A stretch of 64,000 nt of DNA from an uncultured Cedecea sp. (GTDB lineage Bacteria; Pseudomonadota; Gammaproteobacteria; Enterobacterales; Enterobacteriaceae). The stretch's first letter is position 1; the number at the start of each line of letters is the position of its first letter. The stretch spans positions 1-64,000 of the forward strand of contig NZ_CANMLV010000015.1 of NCBI RefSeq assembly GCF_947498825.1. The letters run 5' to 3'. The position numbers and the translations under genes are program-made. The notes under the pieces are model-generated. The model was not told the DNA's origin. It saw only the letters and a list, made by a program, of their open reading frames with translations, and searched no databases. This document shows, in pieces, positions 47,799 through 57,155 of the stretch.

Positions 47799-47920
47799 AA
47801 TACGCGCCACTCTCTTCACCTAAAAATCCAGTCTCCTTGAGAATGGCAGTTTATTGCAGTAAATATAATCTTAAGCACGCTAATAGTAAGAAATACTGGT
47901 TATCAATTTATCAGATGCGC

Positions 47921-47953
47921 CGTAAAACCCTGTTCTTCAGGGCGCGGTTTTAC
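47921..47953. terminator. Hairpin after exported protein gene
   Basis: CGTAAAACC (47921-47929) pairs with GGTTTTACG (47945-47953). Lies 120 bases after the gene and before the integrase remnant; terminator or phage-end element. Confidence 0.4.
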
Positions 47954-48021
47954 GACTAACGCCAGGTATGCTTGGTTCTCCGAAAACAAAGACAGGGGCA
48001 TGTACTGACGCACTGCTATAA

Positions 48022-48427
48022 CCAGCAATAGATGCCCTGACAGCGCAACAAAAACTAGCAGGCAAACATTCAAGCTCTGAAATCGTTTATCATCATCGCG
48101 AGCACTCGCTCATACGGCACGTCAGCAGATACACTTCGTGTTTATGCCAAGGGTCAATAAAGAAGAGCAAAAACCGTATTACTCTTTAAGGAGCCTCGGT
48201 GACCGTTGGAATTCTGCTGAAAAACGTGTTGGTATTCGTCGCCGCAATACGTACCATACACGACACACTTTCGCATGCCGGTTTTAGCCGCAGGCGCTAA
48301 CCCGTCTTTTATTGCTAATCAGATGGGGCATGGAAACGCGCAGATGGTGTGTGAAGTCTATGCCGCATGGACAGAAGAGATGAATCACGAACAGATAAAA
48401 ATGCTGAATGAGAAGTTGGCATTTTAA
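48022..48427 (+). pseudogene. Decayed tyrosine-recombinase (phage integrase) C-terminal part next to ttcA
   Basis: Three frame-shifted pieces read as a lambda-type integrase catalytic domain. They are DALTAQQKLAGKHSSSEIVY; then VFMPRVNKEEQKPYYSL through RRRNTYHTRHTFA (the HxxR box); then LAAGANPSFIANQMGH and EVYAAWTEEMN carrying the final His and Tyr. At least two frameshifts separate them, and the N-terminal two thirds is missing. The frame ends at TAA 48427, 48 bases before ttcA. Rac prophage uses ttcA as its attachment gene in E. coli with its integrase beside it, so this is very likely a relic of a Rac-like prophage. Confidence 0.85.
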
Positions 48428-48475
48428 AGCGTTTTGTCCCATTTATGCCCCATTTGATACTTGAGTAAATGTTAA

Positions 48476-49408
48476 ATGATTGATAATCAACAAGAAAACA
48501 AAAAACAGCAGTATAACCTGAATAAATTACAGAAGCGTCTGCGCCGCAATGTTGGCGAGGCGATTGCTGATTATAACATGATTGAGGAAGGCGACCGCAT
48601 TATGGTTTGCCTGTCTGGCGGCAAAGATAGCTACACCATGCTGGAGATCCTCCGTAGCCTGCAGAAAAGCGCTCCGATTAATTTTAGCCTGGTGGCAGTT
48701 AATCTTGATCAGAAACAGCCCGGTTTTCCGGACCATATTCTGCCAGCCTATCTCGAAAATGAAGGTGTAGAATATAAAATTGTTACTGAGAATACCTACG
48801 GCATTGTTAAAGAAAAGATCCCCGAAGGAAAAACAACCTGTTCGCTGTGTTCCCGCTTGCGTCGTGGCATTCTTTATCGTACTGCCACTGAATTAGGCGC
48901 GACGAAGATTGCCCTCGGTCATCATCGTGACGACATTGTGCAGACACTGTTTTTAAATATGTTCTATGGCGGCAAAATGAAAGGCATGCCACCGAAGCTC
49001 ATGAGCGATGACGGTAAACATATCGTTATTCGTCCGTTAGCCTATTGCCGTGAAAAGGATATTGAACGTTTTGCTATTGCCCGTCAGTATCCGATCATTC
49101 CTTGCAATCTCTGCGGTTCTCAGCCTAATTTACAGCGCCAGGTGATTGGCGACATGCTGCGAGACTGGGATAAACGCTATCCGGGCCGGATAGAAACCCT
49201 GTTTAGTTCAATGCAAAATGTGGTTCCTTCCCATCTCTGTGATACAGAGATGTTTGATTTTAAAGGAATAACAAAGGGTTCTGAAGTGATTGACGGCGGA
49301 GATCTAGCGTTTGACAGGGAAGATCTGCCGCTGCAACCCGCTGGCTGGCAGCCCGAGGAAGATACTGACACACCAGTACAACGCCTTGATATTCTGGAAA
49401 TTAAATAA
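48476..49408 (+). CDS. ttcA: tRNA 2-thiocytidine synthetase TtcA
   Basis: Iron-sulfur enzyme that thiolates cytidine 32 of certain tRNAs. 310 residues. PP-loop SGGKDS (about 45-50). Two Cys-x-x-Cys motifs, CSLC (about 121-124) and CNLC (about 205-208), supply the Fe-S cluster ligands. The first dozen residues ([13 protein letters not shown]) diverge from E. coli while [20 protein letters not shown] onward is conserved. This fits replacement of the 5' end by a prophage attachment half-site. The start has only a weak ribosome-binding site. Confidence 0.96.
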   Translation: MIDNQQENKKQQYNLNKLQKRLRRNVGEAIADYNMIEEGDRIMVCLSGGKDSYTMLEILRSLQKSAPINFSLVAVNLDQKQPGFPDHILPAYLENEGVEYKIVTENTYGIVKEKIPEGKTTCSLCSRLRRGILYRTATELGATKIALGHHRDDIVQTLFLNMFYGGKMKGMPPKLMSDDGKHIVIRPLAYCREKDIERFAIARQYPIIPCNLCGSQPNLQRQVIGDMLRDWDKRYPGRIETLFSSMQNVVPSHLCDTEMFDFKGITKGSEVIDGGDLAFDREDLPLQPAGWQPEEDTDTPVQRLDILEIK

Positions 49409-49415
49409 TCTTTCT

Positions 49416-49440
49416 ATCTCTCCCTGTACGGGAGAGATTT
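49416..49440 (+). terminator. Terminator after ttcA
   Basis: ATCTCTCCC (49416-49424) pairs perfectly with GGGAGAGAT (49430-49438), followed by TTTT. Confidence 0.8.
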
Positions 49441-49463
49441 TGCCCGGTACAGATAAAAAAAAA

Positions 49464-49483
49464 GCCGACTGATTAAAGTCGGC
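49464..49483 (-). terminator. Terminator downstream of zntB
   Basis: GCCGAC (49464-49469) pairs with GTCGGC (49478-49483). The run of nine A before it becomes a T-tract on the minus strand, so it stops zntB transcripts. The 190 bases between it and zntB show no gene. Confidence 0.65.
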
Positions 49484-49673
49484 ATCATCGGAATTAACTG
49501 TGCTATGCATTAATTCTTAAGAAGAAAGTAAGACAAATATGGAGCACAACGTCCATCACTAGGTTGACGTTGTATTCACCTGCGAGATGAATTATGTCTG
49601 AAGTCCCCATGCTGTTTCTTGATTTTGCTCAAGTTAAGGGTGGTTTACTGAGAACGCAGGTACTCTACACTTT

Positions 49674-50660
49674 TTAGATCCATTTTCTGCGATACAGCCA
49701 ACCCGCCACACAACCAATAATCACTACCAGAGCAAGACAGAACACACTGAAAGCAAATTTTCCGTCTGAACCCGGAATACCACCCAGATTGACACCAAAA
49801 AGCCCGGTTAAAAAAGTGCTGGGTAAAAAAACCATCGCCATCAAAGACATTGTATAGGTTCGTCTTCCCAATGCCTCTTGCATCAGTTGTGATATTTCAT
49901 CAGTCATTATCGCAGTACGCGCAATACAGGAGTCAATTTCATCCAGGCCCCTTCTGCCAAGGCGGTCGGCAATATCCTGCATTAAACGACGCTGATCATC
50001 ACTGAGCCAACTAATACGATCGTTGGCCAGGCGAGCATAAACATCGCGCTGGGGAGCCATATAACGGCGCATCACAATCAGCTGTTTACGCAGTAATGCC
50101 AAAGTACCGCGCGGAGGGACTTTTTGATCAAGTAAGTCATCTTCGAGGTCAATGATCGTATCATGCAGATGTTCAACAAAATCACTCGCATGATCGGTTA
50201 GTGCATCGCAGACGCTGACCAGCCAACTGCCACTGGATGTCGGACCGCTTCCTGAGGCAAGCTCGCTAATCACGTCATCCAGTGCCAGTATGGTTCGCTG
50301 GCAAGTAGTAATGATTAAACGGTCATTCATAAATAATGGCATCGCAACCATCTGCTCAGGCCGTTCTTCAGTGCTACCATTCACACAACGCAGCGTAATC
50401 AATGTCCCCTCACCCAGCCGGGATACCCGAGGACGCAGACCTTCACCCGTCAATGCATCGCGTATGTTATCAGGGATAAGGGGAGTCGATGCGAGCCAGT
50501 CGGCGCAACTCTGGTGAGTATAGTTAAGATGTAACCAGCAAGGATGTTCACTATCGATGACGCTATCACTGTCGACGGGACGGGCCCCTCCCTTACCATC
50601 CAGTTGCCAGGCAAAGATTGCATCCGATACATTGAGGTTACTACCTTTAATGACATCCAC
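49674..50660 (-). CDS. zntB: Zinc transporter ZntB (CorA family)
   Basis: 328 residues from GTG 50660, chosen because AAGGAAGG lies five bases upstream and the product then starts MDVIKGSN like E. coli ZntB; a GTG two codons earlier overlaps that site. Large cytoplasmic funnel domain (about 1-265), then two C-terminal helices. The signature GVNLGGIPG follows TM1, replacing the GMN of CorA and typical of ZntB. Proton-coupled zinc import in E. coli ZntB. Near ttcA, as in E. coli. Confidence 0.95.
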   Translation of the reverse strand: MDVIKGSNLNVSDAIFAWQLDGKGGARPVDSDSVIDSEHPCWLHLNYTHQSCADWLASTPLIPDNIRDALTGEGLRPRVSRLGEGTLITLRCVNGSTEERPEQMVAMPLFMNDRLIITTCQRTILALDDVISELASGSGPTSSGSWLVSVCDALTDHASDFVEHLHDTIIDLEDDLLDQKVPPRGTLALLRKQLIVMRRYMAPQRDVYARLANDRISWLSDDQRRLMQDIADRLGRRGLDEIDSCIARTAIMTDEISQLMQEALGRRTYTMSLMAMVFLPSTFLTGLFGVNLGGIPGSDGKFAFSVFCLALVVIIGCVAGWLYRRKWI

Positions 50661-50882
50661 TTCCACCTTCCTTATCCATGATATCTCTGTTTACTGTCTG
50701 ATATTATTTAACCGTAAATCACAAAATGTTCTCCGGCAAGTAAATCCTTAGCTTACCATTGTTAATAAATACAACATTTTTGTTTTATTTTTACTCTTTT
50801 ATGTTGGTTTTTAGTGCTACAATTTATCACTCAAACACGGATATCCTTCGTGATAACGGTTAAATTAAAATAGAGGTTATAT

Positions 50883-51314
50883 ATGTTCAGATATCCCATC
50901 ACGGTCTCTTTTGATGATGAAACCGGAGAGTATGAGATAAGCTATCGTGATTTTAGCGATCTCTATTCCAGCGCATTAACCGAAGATGACGTTGAGCTAG
51001 AAGCAAAAGATGGGTTAACTGCGTTTATTGCTGATTTGATTGAATCCCGGATCCCCGTTCCGGCCCCTTCTCCTGCTGAAACCGGTGATATCACCGTTCA
51101 TCTGCCCGTGCTCACGTGTTTAAAAATCGCACTTCATAATGCCATGATTAATACCGGTACAAGAAAAATCGATTTGGCGAGAAAATTAAATCAGAAAGGT
51201 CCACAAATAGACCGCTTACTGGATGTTGATCATGCCTCCAAGGTTGAAACGTTGGAACAGGCCTTGTATCTGTTAGGTTACGAAGTCTCGGTCTCCATCG
51301 CCAAACTTCCGTGA
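50883..51314 (+). CDS. HicB-like antitoxin-type protein without HicA
   Basis: 143 residues. N-terminal HicB fold (about 1-60: YPITVSFDDETGEYEISYRDF) followed by a helix-turn-helix (about 95-135: IDLARKLNQKGPQIDRLLDVDHASKVETL). HicB antitoxins neutralise HicA mRNA interferases and repress their operon. No 55-60-codon HicA frame lies in the 220 bases upstream or directly downstream, so this is an orphan, perhaps acting as a regulator of the transport operon that starts 210 bases later. GAGGTTAT precedes ATG. Confidence 0.75.
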   Translation: MFRYPITVSFDDETGEYEISYRDFSDLYSSALTEDDVELEAKDGLTAFIADLIESRIPVPAPSPAETGDITVHLPVLTCLKIALHNAMINTGTRKIDLARKLNQKGPQIDRLLDVDHASKVETLEQALYLLGYEVSVSIAKLP

Positions 51315-51456
51315 ATCTTTATACGGGTGTCACTGACACCCATGAGAATGCATAGATCTTCATACGCTAATATTTTCTAAAATACCCTTATAGTAACAGG
51401 TGGTTAACAACATCTGTTGACACGCTTTATTCCCCGCTGTATAAAACCGCGCCGTA

Positions 51457-51473
51457 TAAATAATTCTTATTTA
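51457..51473. promoter_or_regulatory. AT-rich palindrome upstream of ABC importer operon
   Basis: TAAATAA-TTC-TTATTTA, perfect 7+3+7 dyad 51 bases before the binding-protein start. Shape and composition are Fur-like but do not match the Fur consensus closely. Confidence 0.4.
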
Positions 51474-51523
51474 CATTGTGCCCATCACCGGGTGTCAGTA
51501 ACACTTACAAAGGGTAGTTTGAT

Positions 51524-52522
51524 ATGAAAAAGGTTATCTGTGCCTTAGGACTGTCATTGACCGCAGTCAGCTCTGTATTTGCCACCACCTACCCTGTCAC
51601 CATTGAGAATTGTGGCTACCAGGAAACCTTTACTAAAGCACCTGAACGGGTTGTTGCCCTGGGACAAAATACAGCAGAAATACTGATGTTACTGGGACTT
51701 GAAGATAAAGTCGTCGCCAGTGCATTCTGGCCAACGAAAGTGCTGCCGGCACTGGCTAAACAAAATGAAAAAATTAAAACACTGACGGTTGAGATCCCTA
51801 CTCTCGAATCAATTCTGGCTCAGGATCCTGACTTTATTGCTGCTCAGTTGCCCTTATTACTGGGACCAGAAAGTAAGGTCGCTAAACGAGAAGACCTGGT
51901 AACCGTCGGTGTTAATAGTTATATGTCTCCGGGAATGTGTGCTACCAAAAAATCGGTCGGTGATATGTATGGCAGCCGTCAGAAACTGTGGGACATGTCC
52001 TTCTTGTATAAAGAAATCAGTGATTTAGCGACCATTTTCAATGTCGAAGATCGGGGCAATGCACTGATCGCTGATTTTAAACAGCGTGAAAGTCATCTTC
52101 GGGATGAATTTAGCAAAAATAAACAAGACCGCTCTTTTGTCTTTTGGTTTTCCAGTTCATCACCCTCTTCGGATGTCTACGTTGGGGGTAAAAACAGTGC
52201 CTCCGGTTTTATTGCCGATACCCTGGGAGGACATAATGCCATTACCTCTGAAACTGAATGGCCAACCGTTGGCTGGGAAAGCATCATTGCGGCTAATCCC
52301 AATGTGATAGTGGTTTCCAGTCTCGATCGTAATCGCTGGGCTTTGGATAGTGCAGAAGAAAAAATTAAATTTCTGAAAAGTGATCCGGCAGTTAGTCAGC
52401 TTGAGGCGGTTAAAAAAGGACATATTGTCGTGATGGATGGTCAAGCGATGAATCCAACTATTCGTACCATTTATGGCGCAGAGCAAGTTGCAAAACAACT
52501 CAGAGAGATGGACTTTAACTGA
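51524..52522 (+). CDS. ABC importer periplasmic binding protein (FecB/BtuF type)
   Basis: 332 residues. Signal peptide with cleavage after SVFA (residue 20). Class III (TroA/BtuF-like) fold: ERVVALGQNTAEILMLLGL near the start and a long central helix. The mature N-terminus has a Cys in VTIENCGYQ (residue 30) and another in SPGMCATK (about 145), a pair I associate with a subfamily of uncertain ligand that some databases link to F420-0. First gene of a four-gene operon, GGG-type site before ATG. Iron-siderophore, cobalamin-like and other ligands remain possible. Confidence 0.8.
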   Translation: MKKVICALGLSLTAVSSVFATTYPVTIENCGYQETFTKAPERVVALGQNTAEILMLLGLEDKVVASAFWPTKVLPALAKQNEKIKTLTVEIPTLESILAQDPDFIAAQLPLLLGPESKVAKREDLVTVGVNSYMSPGMCATKKSVGDMYGSRQKLWDMSFLYKEISDLATIFNVEDRGNALIADFKQRESHLRDEFSKNKQDRSFVFWFSSSSPSSDVYVGGKNSASGFIADTLGGHNAITSETEWPTVGWESIIAANPNVIVVSSLDRNRWALDSAEEKIKFLKSDPAVSQLEAVKKGHIVVMDGQAMNPTIRTIYGAEQVAKQLREMDFN

Positions 52523-53559
52523 TGCATCATGCCGTTAAACAAACCCGGCAAGGTTTACTGCTCACAACTTCTGCTCTGATAGCCTTTATCGTATTGCTGA
52601 CTGTCATTGCAGTGGGTGTGAGCGTTGGTGAACTTTCTATTCCGTTAAGCAATGTGTTTTATGCACTGACCAACAGAGCAGGATTCACCGAGGTTCCCCT
52701 TAATCGTATCTATGAAAGCGTTATCTGGGATTTCCGTTTTAGCCGGGCACTGGTTGCCGCTTGCTGTGGTGCAGGGCTGGCTATTTGCGGAGCCGTGTTG
52801 CAAAGCTTACTGAAAAATGCTCTGGCTGAACCCTATGTACTCGGTGTCTCAGCGGGCGCATCAACAGGTGCTGTATCTGTGGTGGTTCTGGGCCTTGGCA
52901 CCGGGGCTATCTCTCTTTCTGCTGGTGCCTTTGCGGGGGCCTTTGCTGCCTTTGCTTTTGTGGCCTTACTGACTAATGGTGCACGCGGCGGTAACGAACG
53001 CACTATCCTGGCGGGTGTCGCAGCATCGCAGCTGTTTAATGCCATGACCGCCTATACCATTAGTACCTCAGCCAGCGCCCAACAGGCACGTGATGTTATG
53101 TTCTGGTTGTTGGGGAGCTTCAGTGGTGTACGCTGGCCCGAATTTCAGCTTGTATTCGTCGTGGTGGTACTTGGCCTCGCTGTTTGCCTTTACTACTCGC
53201 GTGCCCTGGATGCCTTCACCTTCGGCGACGATGCTGCTGCTTCATTAGGGATCCGTGTCACCTGGGTACGGCTGATTTTATTTACCACCACAGCACTGAT
53301 AACCGCAACCATTGTCAGTATGGCCGGTTCCATTGGTTTCGTCGGGTTGGTCGTTCCCCATATGATGCGTTTCTTTTTTGGTCCGCTTCACCGCACCTTA
53401 CTTATCGCCAGTGCTCTGGCGGGGGCGATTTTAATGGTGCTGGCTGATATTGCTTCCAGAATGCTGATAGCCCCACAGACGCTGCCCGTTGGTGTCGTTA
53501 CCGCGCTGGTTGGGGTACCGTTCTTTGCTGTTATTATCTATCGTTCAAGGAACAAATGA
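52522..53559 (+). CDS. ABC importer permease (FecCD/BtuC family)
   Basis: 345 residues with about ten membrane helices. Start ATG 52522 overlaps the upstream stop by one base. FecCD landmarks are RALVAACCGAGLAICGAVLQ-like helix, LAEPYVLGVSAGAS, and GSIGFVGLVVPHMMRFFFG (the coupling helix that meets the ATPase). Forms a homodimeric channel with the next gene's product. Confidence 0.9.
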   Translation: MHHAVKQTRQGLLLTTSALIAFIVLLTVIAVGVSVGELSIPLSNVFYALTNRAGFTEVPLNRIYESVIWDFRFSRALVAACCGAGLAICGAVLQSLLKNALAEPYVLGVSAGASTGAVSVVVLGLGTGAISLSAGAFAGAFAAFAFVALLTNGARGGNERTILAGVAASQLFNAMTAYTISTSASAQQARDVMFWLLGSFSGVRWPEFQLVFVVVVLGLAVCLYYSRALDAFTFGDDAAASLGIRVTWVRLILFTTTALITATIVSMAGSIGFVGLVVPHMMRFFFGPLHRTLLIASALAGAILMVLADIASRMLIAPQTLPVGVVTALVGVPFFAVIIYRSRNK

Positions 53560-54320
53560 TGAGTATTACTGCTGAAAATATCACCTGGAAGGTAGGTAAA
53601 AAAGTCATTGTTAATAATGTTTCACTTTCTATATCACAGGGACAGACTGTCGGTTTACTGGGGCCAAATGGTTCAGGGAAGTCTTCACTGCTGCGCGTTC
53701 TTGCAGGTTTACGACGTCCCCATGCCGGGACCGTCTCGCTGAATGGAAAACCAATCGCACGATTTGCAAGAAAGCAACTAGCCCGACGTATCGCCTTTGT
53801 CGAACAACACGGAATGACCGAATCGAATATGCGCGTTCGTGATGTGGTCAAGTTAGGGCGGATCCCTCACCATAGCGCATTTTCTGGCTGGACGAGTCTT
53901 GACGACCAGACGGTTAATTCAGCCCTGGAACGGGTTGATATGCTTGATAAATCCGACCAGGGTTGGCTCAGTTTATCAGGCGGAGAACGTCAGCGCGTGC
54001 ATATTGCCAGGGCTCTGGCACAAGTACCGAGTGAGATCCTGCTGGATGAACCCACTAATCACCTGGACATTCATCATCAGATACAGCTGATGAAGCTGAT
54101 CAGTGAGTTGCCTGTCACCAGTATTGTAGCTATTCATGACCTTAATCATGCAGCTATGTTCTGTGATGCCTTAATCGTGATGCAGCAAGGACAAGTGATC
54201 GCCTCCGGTTCCCCGGAAGAGATCTTAACCGAAGCCCTACTCTGGGATGTTTTCCGGGTGAAAACCAGAATCGAAATTTCTGCGTTTCACGGTAAAAAAC
54301 ATATCCACTACCTTATTTGA
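53556..54320 (+). CDS. ABC importer ATPase (FepC/BtuD type)
   Basis: 254 residues; ATG 53556 overlaps the permease stop (ATGA). Walker A GPNGSGKSSLLR (about 33-44), Q-loop VEQHG, signature LSLSGGERQRVHIARAL (about 138), Walker B ILLDEPTNHLDI, and switch His in AIHDLNHAA. Energises the importer. Translationally coupled to the permease. Confidence 0.93.
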   Translation: MMSITAENITWKVGKKVIVNNVSLSISQGQTVGLLGPNGSGKSSLLRVLAGLRRPHAGTVSLNGKPIARFARKQLARRIAFVEQHGMTESNMRVRDVVKLGRIPHHSAFSGWTSLDDQTVNSALERVDMLDKSDQGWLSLSGGERQRVHIARALAQVPSEILLDEPTNHLDIHHQIQLMKLISELPVTSIVAIHDLNHAAMFCDALIVMQQGQVIASGSPEEILTEALLWDVFRVKTRIEISAFHGKKHIHYLI

Positions 54321-54333
54321 ACCCGGCTCACGA

Positions 54334-55566
54334 ATGAAGTTTCTGCGTCCAGCTACCCGTCTTTGGCCTCCCGTATTACTGGGTAGCCAGTTTGTATTCA
54401 ATATTGGCTTTTATGCTGTTATTCCTTTTCTGGCGATTTTTCTTCGCGATGATATGTTGCTCTCAGGGGCCATGATTGGTTTGATCCTCGGTCTCAGAAC
54501 CTTCTCCCAGCAAGGGATGTTTATCATTGGTGGCGCGCTTTCAGACAGTTATGGTGCCCGGATTGTTATTCTTTGCGGGTGTATTATCCGTATTGTGGGT
54601 TATCTGTTGCTGGCTCTGGGTGACAGCCTTACGCCTGTTATCCTCGGCGCCTGTTTGACCGGCGTGGGTGGCGCACTGTTTTCCCCTTCTATTGAAGCCT
54701 TGCTGGCAAAAGCAGGGACGGACAGTGAAGCCCAGGGGAAACGCAGTCGTGCCGAGTGGTTTGCGCTGTTTGCCGTTTGCGGCGAACTCGGTGCAGTGAT
54801 TGGCCCTGCGGCCGGGGCACTGCTAACCGGATTTGGTTTTCGTGAGATAGCCCTGGCAGGTGCTGCGGTATTTATTATCGCCCTTGGCGTGCTGTATTTA
54901 TGCCTGCCGCCAGACTCGCCCCGACATCAGTCACTGTATATCCCACCATGGTGGAGTACTTTTCGACAGCCCCGCTTTGTGGTTTTTATCATCGCCTACA
55001 GTTCTTGGTTACTGAGTTATAACCAGTTATATCTGGCGCTTCCGGTTGAAATCAGCCGCGCTGGCGGCAGTGAAAAAGATTTAGGCCCTCTGTTTATACT
55101 GGCATCGGTGCTGATTATTCTGTTTCAGCTCCCGCTGGCCCGTTTCGCCCGGCGAACAGGTGCGGCCAGGATAATGCCAGCCGGGTTTCTTCTGCTGTCA
55201 GCCTCTTTTCTCAGTGTGGCCCTGTTTGCCGCTCAGGAACCCGATGATTCCTGGCTCAGACTACTCCCTGCGGCCTGTTTTGTGACGCTGCTGACAATCA
55301 GTCAGATGCTACTCGGGCCTTCGGCAAAAGATTTGATCCCTGAGTTTGCCAATAAAACCACGCTCGGTGCTCACTATGGCGCATTATCGACAGCGGGAGG
55401 GATCGCTGTATTGGTGGGAAATTTACTATTAGGATCCCAATTAGACAAGGCGCTGACGCCCTCTCCTGACGCGATCATTCCCTGGTTACAGTTGGCCGTC
55501 TTTCCGTTTTTAAGCGCCATCGCTTTTTATCTTCTCTACCGACCCGGCAAAAGCATAAAGCAATAA
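54334..55566 (+). CDS. MFS transporter in the ABC importer operon
   Basis: 410 residues with 12 membrane helices. The loop 2-3 motif reads GGALSDSYGARIV, a drug/H+ antiporter-like variant. Starts 13 bases after the ATPase stop, so it is in the same operon. An exporter with a FecB/FecCD importer suggests traffic of a small metal-binding molecule out and back in, or detoxification of an imported ligand. No biosynthetic genes or TonB receptor are in the window. Substrate unknown. Confidence 0.85.
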   Translation: MKFLRPATRLWPPVLLGSQFVFNIGFYAVIPFLAIFLRDDMLLSGAMIGLILGLRTFSQQGMFIIGGALSDSYGARIVILCGCIIRIVGYLLLALGDSLTPVILGACLTGVGGALFSPSIEALLAKAGTDSEAQGKRSRAEWFALFAVCGELGAVIGPAAGALLTGFGFREIALAGAAVFIIALGVLYLCLPPDSPRHQSLYIPPWWSTFRQPRFVVFIIAYSSWLLSYNQLYLALPVEISRAGGSEKDLGPLFILASVLIILFQLPLARFARRTGAARIMPAGFLLLSASFLSVALFAAQEPDDSWLRLLPAACFVTLLTISQMLLGPSAKDLIPEFANKTTLGAHYGALSTAGGIAVLVGNLLLGSQLDKALTPSPDAIIPWLQLAVFPFLSAIAFYLLYRPGKSIKQ

Positions 55567-55578
55567 ATCGTCAGGTCA

Positions 55579-55830
55579 TTATTCTTTAATGAAGAGCTCG
55601 ATACGTTTTTTTACTCCATTCTCTTCAATTGTCGTTTCAGCCTGATAAGACGCATTATTCTTGGAGCAGGTCAGCATTTCGTCAAAGTTAAAACCATTTT
55701 GCTTTAACCCTTCCAGTGCTGAATTCGGTAACAGGCCATGCAAGAGAGAAATAAACATCACGGGAACCGTTGTTTCTTCGTCCAACTCATTACCGATGTA
55801 TTTTTTGATAACTAATTTTTTCATTTGCAT
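55579..55830 (-). CDS. Small unknown protein (83 aa)
   Basis: From ATG 55830 with AAGTGAG upstream. The product is MQMKKLVIKKYIGNELDEET..., mixed alpha/beta, with one Cys (MLTCSKNN), no signal peptide or membrane segment. Convergent with the MFS gene, 12 bases apart. I do not recognise it. Confidence 0.55.
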   Translation of the reverse strand: MQMKKLVIKKYIGNELDEETTVPVMFISLLHGLLPNSALEGLKQNGFNFDEMLTCSKNNASYQAETTIEENGVKKRIELFIKE

Positions 55831-55941
55831 ACTCACTTAATGTTCAACATCACCAACGATAATACTCATAAGGGAACGCAAACTCATGCCCACAATGGGT
55901 CTGAGACTACACTCATGGCGATAATCGTCATTCGCTGTGCA

Positions 55942-56274
55942 TTAATCAATATTCCATAACGTTTCATCTAGTTTAAGGATGATATTTTCGCCAGTAACCT
56001 CATAATTTGCACTGCCCTGAACCTGGAAAAAATCATTTTGGTCATGGCAAGGCGCGAAGTAGTTTACCTGACAATCATAATTCACTTTCCCGTCTGACAG
56101 GCCGGTGACACTGAAGCTCCCAGCTACTACTGCATAACGTATATCCCCACCATAAGTTGAGAGAATAGCACTGTCAAATAGCGCTGCATGCGCTTCAAAT
56201 AATGCTTTTAATGCAACATCATCTTCTGGCGAAACGCCATTCAGTGGGATCTGGTAATGCGTTATATCAGACAT
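55942..56274 (-). CDS. Unknown acidic cytoplasmic protein (110 aa)
   Basis: ATG 56274 follows a strong AGGAGA site. Acidic, probably beta-rich (YAVVAGSFSVTGLSDGKVNY, QGSANYEVTGENIILKLDE), two Cys (YDCQVNYFAPC). No signal peptide. In the same direction as the 83-aa gene, 112 bases upstream of it, so they may be co-transcribed. Family not recognised. Confidence 0.6.
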   Translation of the reverse strand: MSDITHYQIPLNGVSPEDDVALKALFEAHAALFDSAILSTYGGDIRYAVVAGSFSVTGLSDGKVNYDCQVNYFAPCHDQNDFFQVQGSANYEVTGENIILKLDETLWNID

Positions 56275-56942
56275 AATATCTCCTGGTTATTATCAACATA
56301 CTCAGTATGCATGCCCTCGGATTTGGAGCGATAAACATCTAGCAACCATACACCAAATAATTACAGTAATCTCCAGGAGACAACAAATTCTTATTATACA
56401 AACTAATACTTAGTCGTATAATACCACCCCGACCTATTTAAATTCCTAATGCTTTAACTTTTTAGACATAATTTGAATACAACTGAACCAGAGATGTATT
56501 CTCAAGAAAATAATTATCACTGACACTTTCATTGCTGCATTACTGATTGCCTGTGACAGGGTCACGTCAACAAAAATGAGAAAGTCTGGGGTGAATAATA
56601 TCTCGCCGAAAATTGATTGTTTTTCAATCAACCAAGGGTTGGGGCGGACATAGCACCAGGGAGCTGAAATATCAGATGAACAAATATGGTGAAAATTTAG
56701 CCATTAAATCATTAACAAAAATTTCTTTAATAACAAAAATATAGATAACATTAAGAGACTAAGAGAAATAATCAGTTGTAAATAGACGATTTGCGTTTTA
56801 TAACAATTGAATAATAACAGTGATATCACCACGACAAGATTTGCTGTTATTACAACCATTTTTAGTTTAACTGTTTTAGCCTACTGCTGTACGTGGTTCC
56901 GATGGTATCCCGGCATTAGGCTGAATACGAGGAGGCTCGTAT
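56275..56942. other. AT-rich spacer
   Basis: About 670 bases without a supported gene. Long A/T runs at 56640-56830 suggest promoters or foreign DNA. Confidence 0.4.
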
Positions 56943-57044
56943 ATGACTGTTACTATTCGTTCACAAAGGCTGTTTTGCGCCAACTCGCTCGATGAATCGC
57001 CCCTTTTGCGGCGGCGAAACAAATTTTCATCCCTGAACAGGTAA
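56943..57044 (+). CDS. Candidate 33-aa small ORF, possibly phage-derived
   Basis: ATG 56943 has a near-ideal AGGAGG seven bases upstream. The product is basic, begins MTVTIRSQRLFCANSLDESP and ends in an Arg-rich tail. No family recognised. Upstream of the DUF4060 gene on the same strand, so both may come from one phage early operon. Confidence 0.4.
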   Translation: MTVTIRSQRLFCANSLDESPLLRRRNKFSSLNR

Positions 57045-57155
57045 GTTACATCAAACCGTCATATTCATAATGAATTGTATGAACTGTTTTCTATTACTCT
57101 GATTGATATACGTCCTGAAGTTATCGCCGTTGAATAATCTCCATAAGGTGACGTT

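Noticed and set aside
56807-56995. 62-codon frame with a hydrophobic stretch
   Set aside because: Non-ATG start without ribosome-binding site; overlaps the better-supported 33-codon ORF at 56943.
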